Below are positions 48,717 to 57,887 of a stretch of DNA of 64,000 nt, in pieces (the stretch's first letter is position 1; the number at the start of each line of letters is the position of its first letter). Location: NCBI GenBank assembly GCA_963786495.1, contig CAWAZL010000002.1, positions 1,426,001 through 1,490,000 of the forward strand, given 5' to 3'. A program made the position numbers and the translations under genes. The stretch is from JALZKA01 sp963786495. GTDB taxonomy: Bacteria; Actinomycetota; Thermoleophilia; Solirubrobacterales; 70-9. The notes under the pieces were generated by a model. That model was given only the letters and a program-made list of their open reading frames with translations. It was not told the DNA's origin and searched no databases.

Positions 48717-51218
48717 GTGAGAATCATTCGCCTGGCTACAGCCCTCGTACTCGCAGCGCTCTCGGTCTTGGCGTTCGCGCAGGCATCGGAGGCCAAAGCC
48801 CCGTATGAGCACGCCGACGCGATCGCCGCGGACCTCTTTGACGCTCGCTCCAGCCTGATCCTCGACGGCGGCATGCAGGCGGCCGATGACGTGGCCGATG
48901 CCCGCCTCGCCCTCTCAGGTGTGCTCGCTGCCGGCCTTCGCAAATCCTCGCCGGAGAACCTCAAGGCGCTCGAAGCAGCCCTCGAAGACGCCAAGCAGGC
49001 CGTCGCCCAAGGTGACGAGGTCGCTCTGGCTGCCGCCCGGGGCGAGGCTCTGGCCGCGCTTCGCCACGGCGCCTACGACGTTACGATCGACGCGACCGCC
49101 GCCGGCCAGGTCGAGCGCGCACGCGCATGGCTCCTGATCCGCGACTTCCGCCAGATCACCCGCTTCACGCGCCCGGGCGTCGACGCCACCAGCGCGCTTG
49201 ACGATCTCGAGGCCGGCGAGATCACCGCCGACGAAGCGGTGCTCAGCGTTCGCAAAGACCTCTACGACGCGTATCAGACGCGCCTCACCACCTTCCTCGA
49301 CGAGGCCTACCAGGCCTCGGATCGCGGCTACGACGCGACCCTGGCCGAGAGCGCCGCCCTCGCCAATGGCTACTGGCAGATCATCTCGCCCGAGTTCGAG
49401 TCGCAGCGCTCCGCAGACGAGCGCAAGGAGGTCGACGAGACGTTCGCGGCCATCGCCGCCGACGCCCGTCGCGGCGACGACCAAGACTTCCTTGCTGACC
49501 GCGACGAGGTGCTGGCGCAGATCGACGGCTTCACCGCGGCTCCGTTCACCCCCGAGGAAGAGGCTCGCCGCGCCCAGCAGTTCATCCGCTTCTTAGACCT
49601 CGTTCCCATCGAGTACGACCGCGGCACCAACGACGGCGAGGTCACGCTCGCCTTCGAGATCCAAGAAGCGGTTGCCTTCTCTGAGGCGGCGCAGGAGGCA
49701 TTCACGGACCTTGAGCCGACGCTCAGGGAGATAGACGAGGCCGCCGCTGCCGAGATCGAGGATGCGCTGGTCGAGCTCGAGGCCATCTCCAAGGCCGCGA
49801 ACGAGGGCGGCGAGGTCGCTTCGCAGGAGGAGATCGAGGCCATCCACGAGACCGCCTCGACGGGCTTCGAGGAGATGGCCCCAGAAGAATGGCTCGAGTC
49901 GAGCTCCGAGGCGGACTTCGACCTGGTTGACATCAGCCTCGACCAGATGGAGGCCGCAGTCTCGGCCGGCGAGCGCGAGCAGGCCGAGCAGGCCCGCCTA
50001 TCCGCATACGCGTTCTTCGAGTTCGGCCCCGAGCGCCTGTTGCGCGCGCTCGACCCGGCGCTGACGCAGGAGATCGAGGGCTACATCTGGTTCGGCGCCA
50101 ACGACACGTCTGGGCTCGCCGAGCTGATCGCCGACGACGACACGACCGCCCGCGACGTGCGCGACACGCGCCTCGTGCTGGACGAGGCCCTGGAGCAGGC
50201 GCGCGGGACCACAGGCGAAGGCGCAAGCGACGCTACGGTGATCACGAACGCCGCCCTCATCGTCTTCCGCGAGGGCCTGGAGGCGATCCTGATCATCGCG
50301 GCCATCACCGCCAGCTTGGTCGGCGCACGCCGTCGCCTGAGACAGCCCATCATTCGCGGTGCGCTACTGGGCCTGCCCGCGTCCGCCCTGCTGTTCCTGA
50401 TCGCGGTCCTCCTGCTCGACCAGCTCTCCCAGTACGGGGAGAAGCTCGAGGCGGTGGTCGGAATCATCGCCGTCGCCGTCTTGATCCTCGTCTTGAACTG
50501 GTTTTTCCACAAGGTCTATTGGACCGAGTGGATCGCGTCGCACCGCAAGCGCTCGCAAGAGCTCACGGGCGCGATGATCGGTGGCGCCGTCGGTGGCGCG
50601 ACGGTCCTCGGCCTCTACTTCCTCGGCTTCACCAGCGTCTTCCGCGAAGGATTCGAGACCGTTCTCTTTCTGCAGGCCCTCCAGCTCGAATCCGGAACGC
50701 CGATCGTCCTCGCAGGCGTCACCTTGGGCCTTCTGGGCGTTGCGGCGATCGGGACCCTCACCTTCAAGCTCGAGCAGAAGCTCCCCTACAAGCGGATGCT
50801 GATCGTTACCGGCGTTTTGATGTCACTCGTCCTGGTGGTCATGGTCGGCAACACGCTTCGGACGCTGCAAGGCGTTGGGTGGCTCTCGATCACGCCAATC
50901 GACGTCGAGTTCCCGCTGTGGATGGGCACGTGGCTGGGAATCTTCCCGACCTGGGAGACGCTCGGCGGACAGCTCGCCGCGTTCGCCTTCGTGATCGGCA
51001 GCTACTACGCCGCCGAGTGGGTCCGCAAGCGCCATGTACGCCGCGCGCTCGCCAATGCCAGGACTAACCTCGATGGGATCCCAAGTGATGAGCCAAGCAA
51101 TGGAAATGGAACACCTATTCGACTCGGTGATCGGAACGGTCACGCTCCGCGCAAGCGACCCGAGCCTTCTCAAGAACTTCTACGAGCTGGGGATCGGGCT
51201 CGAGACGACAGCAAGTAA
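48717..51218 (+). CDS. FTR1-family high-affinity iron permease with large extracytoplasmic N-terminal domain
   Basis: 833 residues from GTG 48717. A signal peptide (LATALVLAALSVLAFAQASEA) is followed by ~480 residues of helical, acidic external domain. The permease has seven helices with the two iron-path REGLE motifs: FREGLEAILI (~517) and FREGFETVLF (~642). FTR1/EfeU permeases import iron across the inner membrane. The in-frame region upstream of 48717 runs through the operator and looks untranslated. The last ~45 residues, from about NLDGIPSDEPSNGNG, overlap the following VOC gene by 131 nt and are low-complexity; a stop may have been lost there. Confidence 0.88.
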   Translation: MRIIRLATALVLAALSVLAFAQASEAKAPYEHADAIAADLFDARSSLILDGGMQAADDVADARLALSGVLAAGLRKSSPENLKALEAALEDAKQAVAQGDEVALAAARGEALAALRHGAYDVTIDATAAGQVERARAWLLIRDFRQITRFTRPGVDATSALDDLEAGEITADEAVLSVRKDLYDAYQTRLTTFLDEAYQASDRGYDATLAESAALANGYWQIISPEFESQRSADERKEVDETFAAIAADARRGDDQDFLADRDEVLAQIDGFTAAPFTPEEEARRAQQFIRFLDLVPIEYDRGTNDGEVTLAFEIQEAVAFSEAAQEAFTDLEPTLREIDEAAAAEIEDALVELEAISKAANEGGEVASQEEIEAIHETASTGFEEMAPEEWLESSSEADFDLVDISLDQMEAAVSAGEREQAEQARLSAYAFFEFGPERLLRALDPALTQEIEGYIWFGANDTSGLAELIADDDTTARDVRDTRLVLDEALEQARGTTGEGASDATVITNAALIVFREGLEAILIIAAITASLVGARRRLRQPIIRGALLGLPASALLFLIAVLLLDQLSQYGEKLEAVVGIIAVAVLILVLNWFFHKVYWTEWIASHRKRSQELTGAMIGGAVGGATVLGLYFLGFTSVFREGFETVLFLQALQLESGTPIVLAGVTLGLLGVAAIGTLTFKLEQKLPYKRMLIVTGVLMSLVLVVMVGNTLRTLQGVGWLSITPIDVEFPLWMGTWLGIFPTWETLGGQLAAFAFVIGSYYAAEWVRKRHVRRALANARTNLDGIPSDEPSNGNGTPIRLGDRNGHAPRKRPEPSQELLRAGDRARDDSK

Positions 51219-51945
51219 CGGGCCGGTAGCCGAGCTTTCTGGCGCGCCCGACCAGCCGCTGATCCGCCTCGACTCCTCGGCCGCCGCGGGAGCCGAGCCG
51301 GTGCGAGTCCCGCACACAGGTCTCTTTCACACCGCTTTCCGCTATCCGGACCGCTCATCGCTTGCGGCTGCCGTGGCACGAACGACCAAAGTCGCGCGAG
51401 AGTTTCAAGGCGCTTCGGACCACGGCGTCTCAGAAGCGGTCTACTTCGCCGACCCCGAAGGGAACGGCATCGAGCTCTACCGGGACCGTCCATTCGAGGA
51501 GTGGCCGCAGGCCGAGCCAGGACAGGTCGGCATGTTCACCGCGCCGCTTGACCTACCCGCGTTGCTCCAAGAGGCGGGCGACGCAGTGGCGCCCGACATC
51601 GGCCACATCCACCTGATGACCTCAGATATCCCCAGCACGCTTGGGTTCTGGCGCGACGCGGTTGGGCTCGACGAGCGCCAGCGCTTCGGCCCGAGCGCCG
51701 TGTTCCTGGCAGAGGGCCTCTATCACCACCACATCGGCGCGAACTCGTGGCACTCGGCCGGCGCGAGCCCGGCACCCGCGGACCGCCCGGGCCTGGAGTC
51801 GTTCGAACTCAGGCTGCGGAACAGCACCGCGGTCGACGCGGCAGCGGACAGCCTCGAGCGTGCGGGCGTTCCTGTCGAGCGATCCGACGGAACCGTCGCC
51901 TTCAGCGACCCGGACTCAAACCGGGTCGTTCTTACCGTCCGCTGA
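51088..51945 (+). CDS. VOC-family (catechol-dioxygenase/glyoxalase fold) protein
   Basis: 285 residues from ATG 51088 (further ATGs at 51103 and 51109). Two VOC modules: IGTVTLRASDPSLLKNFYELGIGLE with GLFHTAFRYPDRSSL and EAVYFADPEGNGIELYRDRP, then DIGHIHLMTSDIPSTLGFWRDAVGLDE with GLYHHHIGANSW and VAFSDPDSNRVVLTV. The His and Glu ligands of the metal site are present, as in CatE-like extradiol dioxygenases; substrate unknown. Its 5' end overlaps the FTR1 frame and its 3' end overlaps the convergent ATPase gene by 30 nt. Confidence 0.88.
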   Translation: MSQAMEMEHLFDSVIGTVTLRASDPSLLKNFYELGIGLETTASNGPVAELSGAPDQPLIRLDSSAAAGAEPVRVPHTGLFHTAFRYPDRSSLAAAVARTTKVAREFQGASDHGVSEAVYFADPEGNGIELYRDRPFEEWPQAEPGQVGMFTAPLDLPALLQEAGDAVAPDIGHIHLMTSDIPSTLGFWRDAVGLDERQRFGPSAVFLAEGLYHHHIGANSWHSAGASPAPADRPGLESFELRLRNSTAVDAAADSLERAGVPVERSDGTVAFSDPDSNRVVLTVR

Positions 51946-53247
51946 GCGCAGGCGCTCCGCTGCCTCGATGGCCTCGGGGTCGTGGAGGTGGCACTCGACG
52001 ATCGCGCCTCCGACCTCGAGCGTGCGCGGCTCGACCGGCTGGTGGAACTGAACGTGGGCGCCGTCTTCTGAGGTGGAGGTGCTCTCGACGCCCTTCCAGA
52101 AGGGATCCTCGGGATCCTGGGCCCTGAGGCGGCCGATCATGCTGCCGGCATCCTCCGGGCTCCGTTCGGCCCCCGGCTCGAGGACCGCCTCGGTGGACGG
52201 AATGTCGAGCTCGTCCAGGTCGCCCACGAGCTCGCGCTCCTCCTCGAACTCGGCCTCCGAGAGCTTCGTCCAGCGCGCCTCGAGCATCGCGCGAAGGTCG
52301 CGGCTTTCCCACCCGCAGACCTCGAACGCCTTCGGGCAGCGTGGGTGGAAGTTGCAGCCGAGCGGCGGTTGAACCGCGTCGGGGACCTCGCCGCGGGGCA
52401 GGTCGCGCGGCACGGTGCGCGTCGGGTCGGGGTCCGGGATAGCGCGCAGCAACGCCTGCGTGTAGGGATGCTTGGGGTCTGCGTAGATCTCCTCGGCGGG
52501 TCCCTGCTCGACGATTCGGCCGAGGTACATGATCGCGATGCGATCGCAGAAGAACTTGGCGGTCGCGAGGTCGTGGGTGATGTAGACGTATGTGAGGTTG
52601 AGCTCATCCTTGAGCTCCAGCATCAGCTCCAGGATCTTCGCCCGCACGCTCATGTCAAGCATCGAGATCGGCTCGTCGGCGATCAGGACGTCCGGCTCCA
52701 GGATGATCGCCCTGGCCAACGCCACGCGCTGCTTCTGGCCTCCGGAGAGGTCTCCTGGGTACTTGCTCAAGAACTGGCTGGCTGGCGCGAGCCCGACCCG
52801 CTCGAGCGCGGCCACGACCTTGGCGTCAGCCGCGTCCGAGTCGTCAGCCATGCCGTGGAACTTGAGAGGATCTTTCACGGCGGCGCCGATCGTCATGGCC
52901 GGGTTGAGCGAGGCGTGCGGGTCCTGGAAGACGATCTGGAGGCGTTTGCGGAGCTCGCGGAAGCGCTTCTCACCGATGCCGGCAATCTCCTGGCCGTCGA
53001 ATGTGATGGAGCCACCCTCCGCCTCCACCAGGCCCAGGAGCGTGCGGCCGAGCGTCGTCTTGCCCGAGCCGGACTCGCCCACGACGCCCAGGACTTCGCC
53101 GCGGCGGACGTCGAACGAGGCGCCGTCGACGGCCTTGACGGATCCGGACTCGCGCCCGCGCAAGCGGTCGAGGAACGAGCCGCGTACGCCATACGTGGCG
53201 CGCAGCTCGCGTACCTGGAGGAGGGGCTCGCCGCCGTTGGCGCTCAT
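51916..53247 (-). CDS. Oligopeptide ABC transporter ATPase (DppF/OppF type), system 2, with C-terminal insertion
   Basis: 443 residues from ATG 53247 (overlapping the upstream stop). Walker A GESGSGKTTLGRTL (~50), Q-loop IVFQDPHASLNP (~103), signature LSGGQKQRVALARAI (~165), Walker B DVLIADEPISMLD (~185), switch His ITHDLATAKF. The peptide-transporter C-terminal Cys cluster is present (CNFHPRCPKAFEVC, then VECHLHDPEA), but ~90 acidic residues separate the third and fourth Cys where the sister proteins here have 10-20. Last gene of the ten-gene operon. Powers uptake by the permeases at 54262 and 55207. Confidence 0.92.
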   Translation of the reverse strand: MSANGGEPLLQVRELRATYGVRGSFLDRLRGRESGSVKAVDGASFDVRRGEVLGVVGESGSGKTTLGRTLLGLVEAEGGSITFDGQEIAGIGEKRFRELRKRLQIVFQDPHASLNPAMTIGAAVKDPLKFHGMADDSDAADAKVVAALERVGLAPASQFLSKYPGDLSGGQKQRVALARAIILEPDVLIADEPISMLDMSVRAKILELMLELKDELNLTYVYITHDLATAKFFCDRIAIMYLGRIVEQGPAEEIYADPKHPYTQALLRAIPDPDPTRTVPRDLPRGEVPDAVQPPLGCNFHPRCPKAFEVCGWESRDLRAMLEARWTKLSEAEFEEERELVGDLDELDIPSTEAVLEPGAERSPEDAGSMIGRLRAQDPEDPFWKGVESTSTSEDGAHVQFHQPVEPRTLEVGGAIVECHLHDPEAIEAAERLRSADGKNDPV

Positions 53248-54269
53248 GCTTCCTCCGCCGTGGCGATCTCTTCGCGTACGAGCGGCTCCTTGCCGCCCTC
53301 GGGAATCTCGTCCTCGGGACCGTGGAGCCAGCACTCAACGCGCTGGCCGGAATCGGTCGTGACCTCCACGGGGAACTTGCCGGCGCACACCTGCATCGCG
53401 TCGGGGCAGCGCGGGTGGAAGCGGCACCCCGGCGGCGGATCGACGAGGTCGGGCGGCGCGCCGGGGATGTAGTTGAGGCCCTCGGTCTGTAGCGAGATGA
53501 TCGAGCGAAGAAGCTCGCGCGTGTAAGGGTGCGCCGGCTTGGCGAATACCTGGCGCGCCTCGCCGTCCTCGACGATCCGGCCCGCGTACATGACCGCGAC
53601 GCGATCGCACGCCTCGGCGACGATGCCCAGGTTGTGAGTGATCAGAAGAAGCGCCGCGTCGAAGTTCTTCCGCAGGTCGGAGAGGATGCCCAGGATCTGC
53701 GCCTCGACGATCACGTCGAGCGCGGTGGTCGGCTCGTCGGCGACGACGACCTTCGGCTCCAGGACCAGCGTCAGCGCGATCATGATCCGCTGGCGCATGC
53801 CGCCCGAGAACTCGTGCGGGTACTGGCCAAAGCGCGTGGGAGGGATGCCCATGCCCGCCAGTGACTCCAGGGAGCGGACTCGCATCTCATCCTTTGAGAG
53901 CCCGGGCTCATGGGCCTTGAGCGTCTCGAAGAAGTGCTGCTCGACCGAGATCAGTGGGTTCAGACGGGTCATCGGCTCCTGGAAGATCAGGCCGAGCTCG
54001 GGACCGCGCATCTGACGCATTTCCTTTGGCCCCACCTCGGTCAGGTCGCGTCCGCCGTAGAGCACCTGTCCCGAGATGCCGGCGCTATCGGGCGCGAGGC
54101 CCAGGAGCGCGCGGCCCAGGGTCGACTTGCCGCACCCCGATTCCCCGACGAGCCCCAGCGTCTCGCCTGGGCGGATGTCCAAGCTGACGCCGTCGACTGC
54201 GCGCACCGGGTCGTGCTCGGTCCCGTACCAGACGCGGAGGTTCTTGGCTTGAAGTACAGGCTCACGCAC
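53244..54269 (-). CDS. Oligopeptide ABC transporter ATPase (DppD/OppD type), system 2
   Basis: 341 residues. Walker A GESGCGKSTLGRALLGL (~38), Q-loop LIFQEPMTRLNP (~97), signature FSGGMRQRIMIALTL (~158), Walker B KVVVADEPTTALD (~178), ITHNLGIVAE. The C-terminal Oligo_HPY region with CRFHPRCPDAMQVC and VECWLHGPED may bind an iron-sulfur cluster, as reported for some relatives. It overlaps both neighbours (8 nt with the permease, 4 nt with the next ATPase), showing tight translational coupling. Confidence 0.94.
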   Translation of the reverse strand: MREPVLQAKNLRVWYGTEHDPVRAVDGVSLDIRPGETLGLVGESGCGKSTLGRALLGLAPDSAGISGQVLYGGRDLTEVGPKEMRQMRGPELGLIFQEPMTRLNPLISVEQHFFETLKAHEPGLSKDEMRVRSLESLAGMGIPPTRFGQYPHEFSGGMRQRIMIALTLVLEPKVVVADEPTTALDVIVEAQILGILSDLRKNFDAALLLITHNLGIVAEACDRVAVMYAGRIVEDGEARQVFAKPAHPYTRELLRSIISLQTEGLNYIPGAPPDLVDPPPGCRFHPRCPDAMQVCAGKFPVEVTTDSGQRVECWLHGPEDEIPEGGKEPLVREEIATAEEA

Positions 54270-55206
54270 GGCTCGGCTCCTCCTCGGCCGGGGCCTCTTC
54301 GTCCATCTTGGGCTTTCGAAGACGGCGTGCGCGGACCACGGGGTTGAGCACGTCGTTGAGCCCCTCGCCGACCAGCGTGAAGCCGGTCACAAGGAGGACG
54401 ATCGCCATTCCGGGGAAGAGGCCGGTCCACCAGATTCCTGCGCCGGCGTCGTCAATCGCTCGGTTGAGGTCGTAGCCCCACTCGGCCGCCTCGGTGGGCT
54501 GGATGCCGTAGCCCAGGAATCCCAGCGCCGCGAGGGTCAGGATCGCGTCGGCAGCGTTCAAGGTCGCGAGCGCGGGCACGTTCTGGATCACGTTCTGGAG
54601 CACGTAACGGCGGATGATCGTGAAGCGCGATGCGCCCAGGGCACGCGCAGCCTCGACGTAGGGCTCCTCGCGAACGCTGATCACGTGGTTGCGGACGACG
54701 CGGAAGTACTGGGGTATGTAGACCGCAGTGATTGCAAGCGCCGCGGTGACGACTCCCTGGCCGAGCTTGTCCGAGAGGAGGAACGCGATCACGATCGCCA
54801 GCAGGAGGTAGGGGAACGCGAACAGCGCGTCCATGAAAAGGACCAGCCAGCGGTCGAGCTTGCCGCCCACGTAACCGGAGATCAGGCCCAGAGGCACGCC
54901 GATGGTGAGCGAGAAGATGAGCGCCAGGACGACCACCTCGATCGCGGTCCGCGAGCCCCAGATCACGCGCGAGAGGACGTCGGTGGACTGGACCGTCGTG
55001 CCGAAGAGATGGGAGCTGTCGGGCGCTCCTTGCTTCGGGAAGCGCACGCCGTCAGCGGATACCTGGTCGAAGCCGTACGGCGCGATCCACGGCGCGAAGA
55101 CCGCGAGGATCACGAAGAAGACGACGATGACCACTCCCGAGAAGAGGATCCAGCGGGGCATGCCGGTCGCCTTGAAGAACGGTTTGAGGATCGTGGGCGT
55201 CCTCAT
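54262..55206 (-). CDS. Oligopeptide ABC transporter permease (DppC/OppC type), system 2
   Basis: 314 residues, six helices. An N-terminal helix (WILFSGVVIVVFFVILAVFAPWIAPYGF), then the periplasmic loop HLFGTTVQSTDVLSRVIWGSRTAIEV, and the coupling EAA loop VEAARALGASRFTIIRRYVLQNVIQ (~180-205) that docks with the ATPases. It starts directly after the DppB-type gene. The C-terminus has a charged tail (EEAPAEEEPSRA). Confidence 0.93.
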   Translation of the reverse strand: MRTPTILKPFFKATGMPRWILFSGVVIVVFFVILAVFAPWIAPYGFDQVSADGVRFPKQGAPDSSHLFGTTVQSTDVLSRVIWGSRTAIEVVVLALIFSLTIGVPLGLISGYVGGKLDRWLVLFMDALFAFPYLLLAIVIAFLLSDKLGQGVVTAALAITAVYIPQYFRVVRNHVISVREEPYVEAARALGASRFTIIRRYVLQNVIQNVPALATLNAADAILTLAALGFLGYGIQPTEAAEWGYDLNRAIDDAGAGIWWTGLFPGMAIVLLVTGFTLVGEGLNDVLNPVVRARRLRKPKMDEEAPAEEEPSRA

Positions 55207-56235
55207 CTAGTACCTCACCCTCGGGTCGATGAAGGCGTTGATCAGGTCAATTACGAGCGAGACGACCACGACCGCAAGGGCGAAGATCGTGATGATTCCC
55301 TGGACGGCGATGTAGTCGCGCTCGTTCAGATAGCGCACGAGCTCCGCGCCGATCCCCGGCCAGTTGAACGTCTGCTCGGTCAGGACGGCGCCGCCCAGGA
55401 GGATCGCGAACTGAAGGCCGGCCACGGTGACCACGGGGACCATGGCGTTGCGGAACGCGTGCTGGACCACCACGCGCCGCTCCGGGATGCCGCGAGCGCG
55501 TGCCGCCTCCACGTAGTCGCCGCGCATCGTCTGCAAGAGGTTCACGCGCACCAGGCGGATCAGCACGCCGGAGATCAGAAGGCCCAGCGTGACCGCGGGC
55601 AGGATCAGGTGCTTGAGCACGTCCCAGAAGGCGTCCCAGTTGCCGGTGATGAGCGTGTCGATCAAATAGAAGTGCGTCACCTTGTCGAGATCGAACTCGA
55701 CGATGGGGCTGGCCCGGCCGGAGCTCGGTAACCAGCCCAGCTCGCCGGCGAACAGGAGCTGTGCCAGGTACCCGGTGAAGAAGACGGGCGCGGCATAGAC
55801 GATGATGCCGAACATCCGGCCCGAGAAGTCGATCCAGGTGTCCCGGTAATAGCCGGCGAGGATGCCGATGCTGATGCCGACGACGAGCGCCAAGGCGAAT
55901 GCGGCCATCGTGAGCTCCAAGGTGGCGGAGCCGTTCTCGACGATGATCGACGTCACCTTGCGGTCGTCGTTGATCGTCGTCCCAAGATCAAGTGTGAGAG
56001 CGTTACCGAGGTATGTGAAGTACTGCTTGACGAGGGGCTCGTCGAGGCCCGCTGCTTCGCGGCGAGCGTCCAGTTCCTCTTCTGAGACACGCCCGCCGAG
56101 CGCCGCCTGGATGGGGTCGCCCGGGGCGACCCGCATCAAGCCGAAGACCATGGTCAGGAGGATCAGGACCGTCGGGATCGCGAGCGCAAGCCGCGTGATC
56201 ACGTAGGCGCGAAGAGATGTCCCCTGTGATTTCAA
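55207..56235 (-). CDS. Oligopeptide ABC transporter permease (DppB/OppB type), system 2
   Basis: 342 residues, six helices. RLALAIPTVLILLTMVFGLMRVAPGDPIQAALGG is the standard DppB start; the EAA loop is DYVEAARARGIPERRVVVQHAFRNAMVPVVTV (~240-272). The long first periplasmic loop (SEEELDARREAAGLDEPLVKQYFTYL) is also typical. Its stop directly abuts the next gene. A hairpin separates it from the upstream binding-protein gene. Confidence 0.94.
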   Translation of the reverse strand: MKSQGTSLRAYVITRLALAIPTVLILLTMVFGLMRVAPGDPIQAALGGRVSEEELDARREAAGLDEPLVKQYFTYLGNALTLDLGTTINDDRKVTSIIVENGSATLELTMAAFALALVVGISIGILAGYYRDTWIDFSGRMFGIIVYAAPVFFTGYLAQLLFAGELGWLPSSGRASPIVEFDLDKVTHFYLIDTLITGNWDAFWDVLKHLILPAVTLGLLISGVLIRLVRVNLLQTMRGDYVEAARARGIPERRVVVQHAFRNAMVPVVTVAGLQFAILLGGAVLTEQTFNWPGIGAELVRYLNERDYIAVQGIITIFALAVVVVSLVIDLINAFIDPRVRY

Positions 56236-56250
56236 CTACGAAGCGCCTAG

Positions 56251-56276
56251 GGCGCGAGGGCCGAAGCCCTCGCGCC
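56251..56276 (-). terminator. Intercistronic hairpin after binding-protein gene 2
   Basis: GGCGCGAGGGC (56251-56261) and GCCCTCGCGCC (56266-56276) form a perfect 11-bp stem with a CGAA tetraloop, between the binding-protein stop and the permease start. No U-run follows, so it may protect or partly terminate the mRNA, raising binding-protein dose over the permeases. Confidence 0.65.
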
Positions 56277-56304
56277 CGCAGCGACTAACTCTTCCTTGGA
56301 CTTC

Positions 56305-57887
56305 TCAGTCCTTCGAGATCAGCCAGTAGCGGAAGATGTACGACGGGTCGAGCGTGTCCTCCACGCCCTCGACGCCATCGACAGCAACCGCAACCTGCGA
56401 TAGCTCGATGTACGGGATGGTCGGCGCGTCCTGTGCGCCGATCTCCTGGATTTGCGCGAACGCTTCCTCGCGGTCGGCATCGTCCGTGGACGCCTTCTCT
56501 TCGGCGAGCAGCTTGGTCATCTCCGGGTTCGAGTAATGGAGATTGAGGAAGCTGTCCTCGGCGTAGAACGGCGATGTGTAGTTGTCCGCATCCGGATAGT
56601 CCGGGAACCAGCCGAGCTGGTAGACCGGATACTTGTCCGTGAACGCGGCTTCCGAGTACTGGTTCCACTCGGTCGACTCGAGCGTGACCTCGAACAGGCC
56701 GCCCTCCTCGAGCTGGCGCTGGATCTCGGCGTACTCATCGCCGGATGCCGGGCCGTAGTGGGTCGGCGTCCACCAGACCTCGAGCGGCACCGGGGTATCG
56801 ACCCCTGCGTCTTCGAGCGTCTGGGCTGCGCCGTCCGGATCGGGCTCCTCGCCGTACTCCTCGGCGAACGCCTCCGTGTGGAACGGGAGGCCTGACGGCA
56901 CCATCGAGTACAGCGGCGTTGCGGTGCCGTTGTAGACGTTGTCCGCGATCGACTGACGGTCGATCAGCTGTGCTGCGGCCCGGCGGACCGCCAGCTTCTC
57001 CTCGTCCGACCCCTCCTGGAGGTCGAAGTTGAAGTTGAGATAGCGGATCTCGGATCCAGGGCCGGTGATGACTTCGAGGCCATCGGCGGACTCGAGGTCG
57101 TCGATGTCGGTCGGGCTGAGTGAGCGGTATGCGACCTCTACCTCGCCCTGTTCCACGGCCTGCTTCAGCGTCGAGGCCTTGTCGTAGTACTGGATGATGA
57201 TCCGGTCGATCTGCGCGGGATCGTCACCCTGGTACTCCGGGTTTGCCTCGAGCACTGTCTGCTGACCGGGCTCGTACTCGGCGACCGTGTAACGGCCGGA
57301 GCCGATTACCTCATCGGACGGCTGCACCTTGTCGGCCGGATACTGGCCGGCGCGATCGCCGCGCCACCCGATGTGAGCAGGAACGGCCACGTCGCATCGG
57401 ACGCCTTGAGGTTGAAGACGACCGTCAGGTCATCGGGCGTGTCGATCGACTTCAGGTTCGTGTAGAGCGACGAAGCGCCCTGCGGGTCGGCGATCGCTGC
57501 GTTGCGATCGAAGCTCGCCTTGACGTCTTCAGACGTCAGTTCCGAACCGTCAGAGAACGTGAGGCCCTCCTTCAGGGAGCACTCGTAAACCTTGTTCTCG
57601 TCATCGGTGTAGTCGCACTCCTCGGCCGCCTCGGGTTCAGGCGCGTTTCCGCCCGGCGGGATCTGGAGGAGGTTCTGGTAGGTGTTGAAGATGACGTTGT
57701 AGGACGGCAGGTCGTACGAGCCGGCCGGGTCGTAAGAGACCGGCTGGTCGATCGTGCCCTGGATCAGGGTGTCCGACTCGCCCGATGATCCGCCGCCTCC
57801 GCCGTCGTCATCGTCTCCGCAAGCCGTCGCACCGAGCGACAGCGCGGTCGCGGCTAGCGCCGCGAGGACAATTCTTCTTCCTCTCAA
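56305..57887 (-). pseudogene. Oligopeptide ABC transporter substrate-binding lipoprotein, system 2, one frameshift
   Basis: Starts at TTG 57887, overlapping the upstream ATPase stop (TTGA), with GGGAG upstream. Lipobox LGATAC then a Gly/Asp linker, LIQGTIDQPVSYDPAGSYDLPSYNVIFNTYQNLLQI and SLKEGLTFSDGSELTSEDVKASFDR: the SBP family 5 (DppA/OppA) fold. At about 57350 the frame changes between SGGAAIAPA and QYPADKVQPSDEVIGSGRYTV; thereafter the domain continues to the stop with SEIRYLNFNFDLQEGSDEEKLAVRRAAAQLID. One indel explains the break. The rest is intact at ~525 residues total, so an assembly error is likely; true inactivation is possible. Confidence 0.8.
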
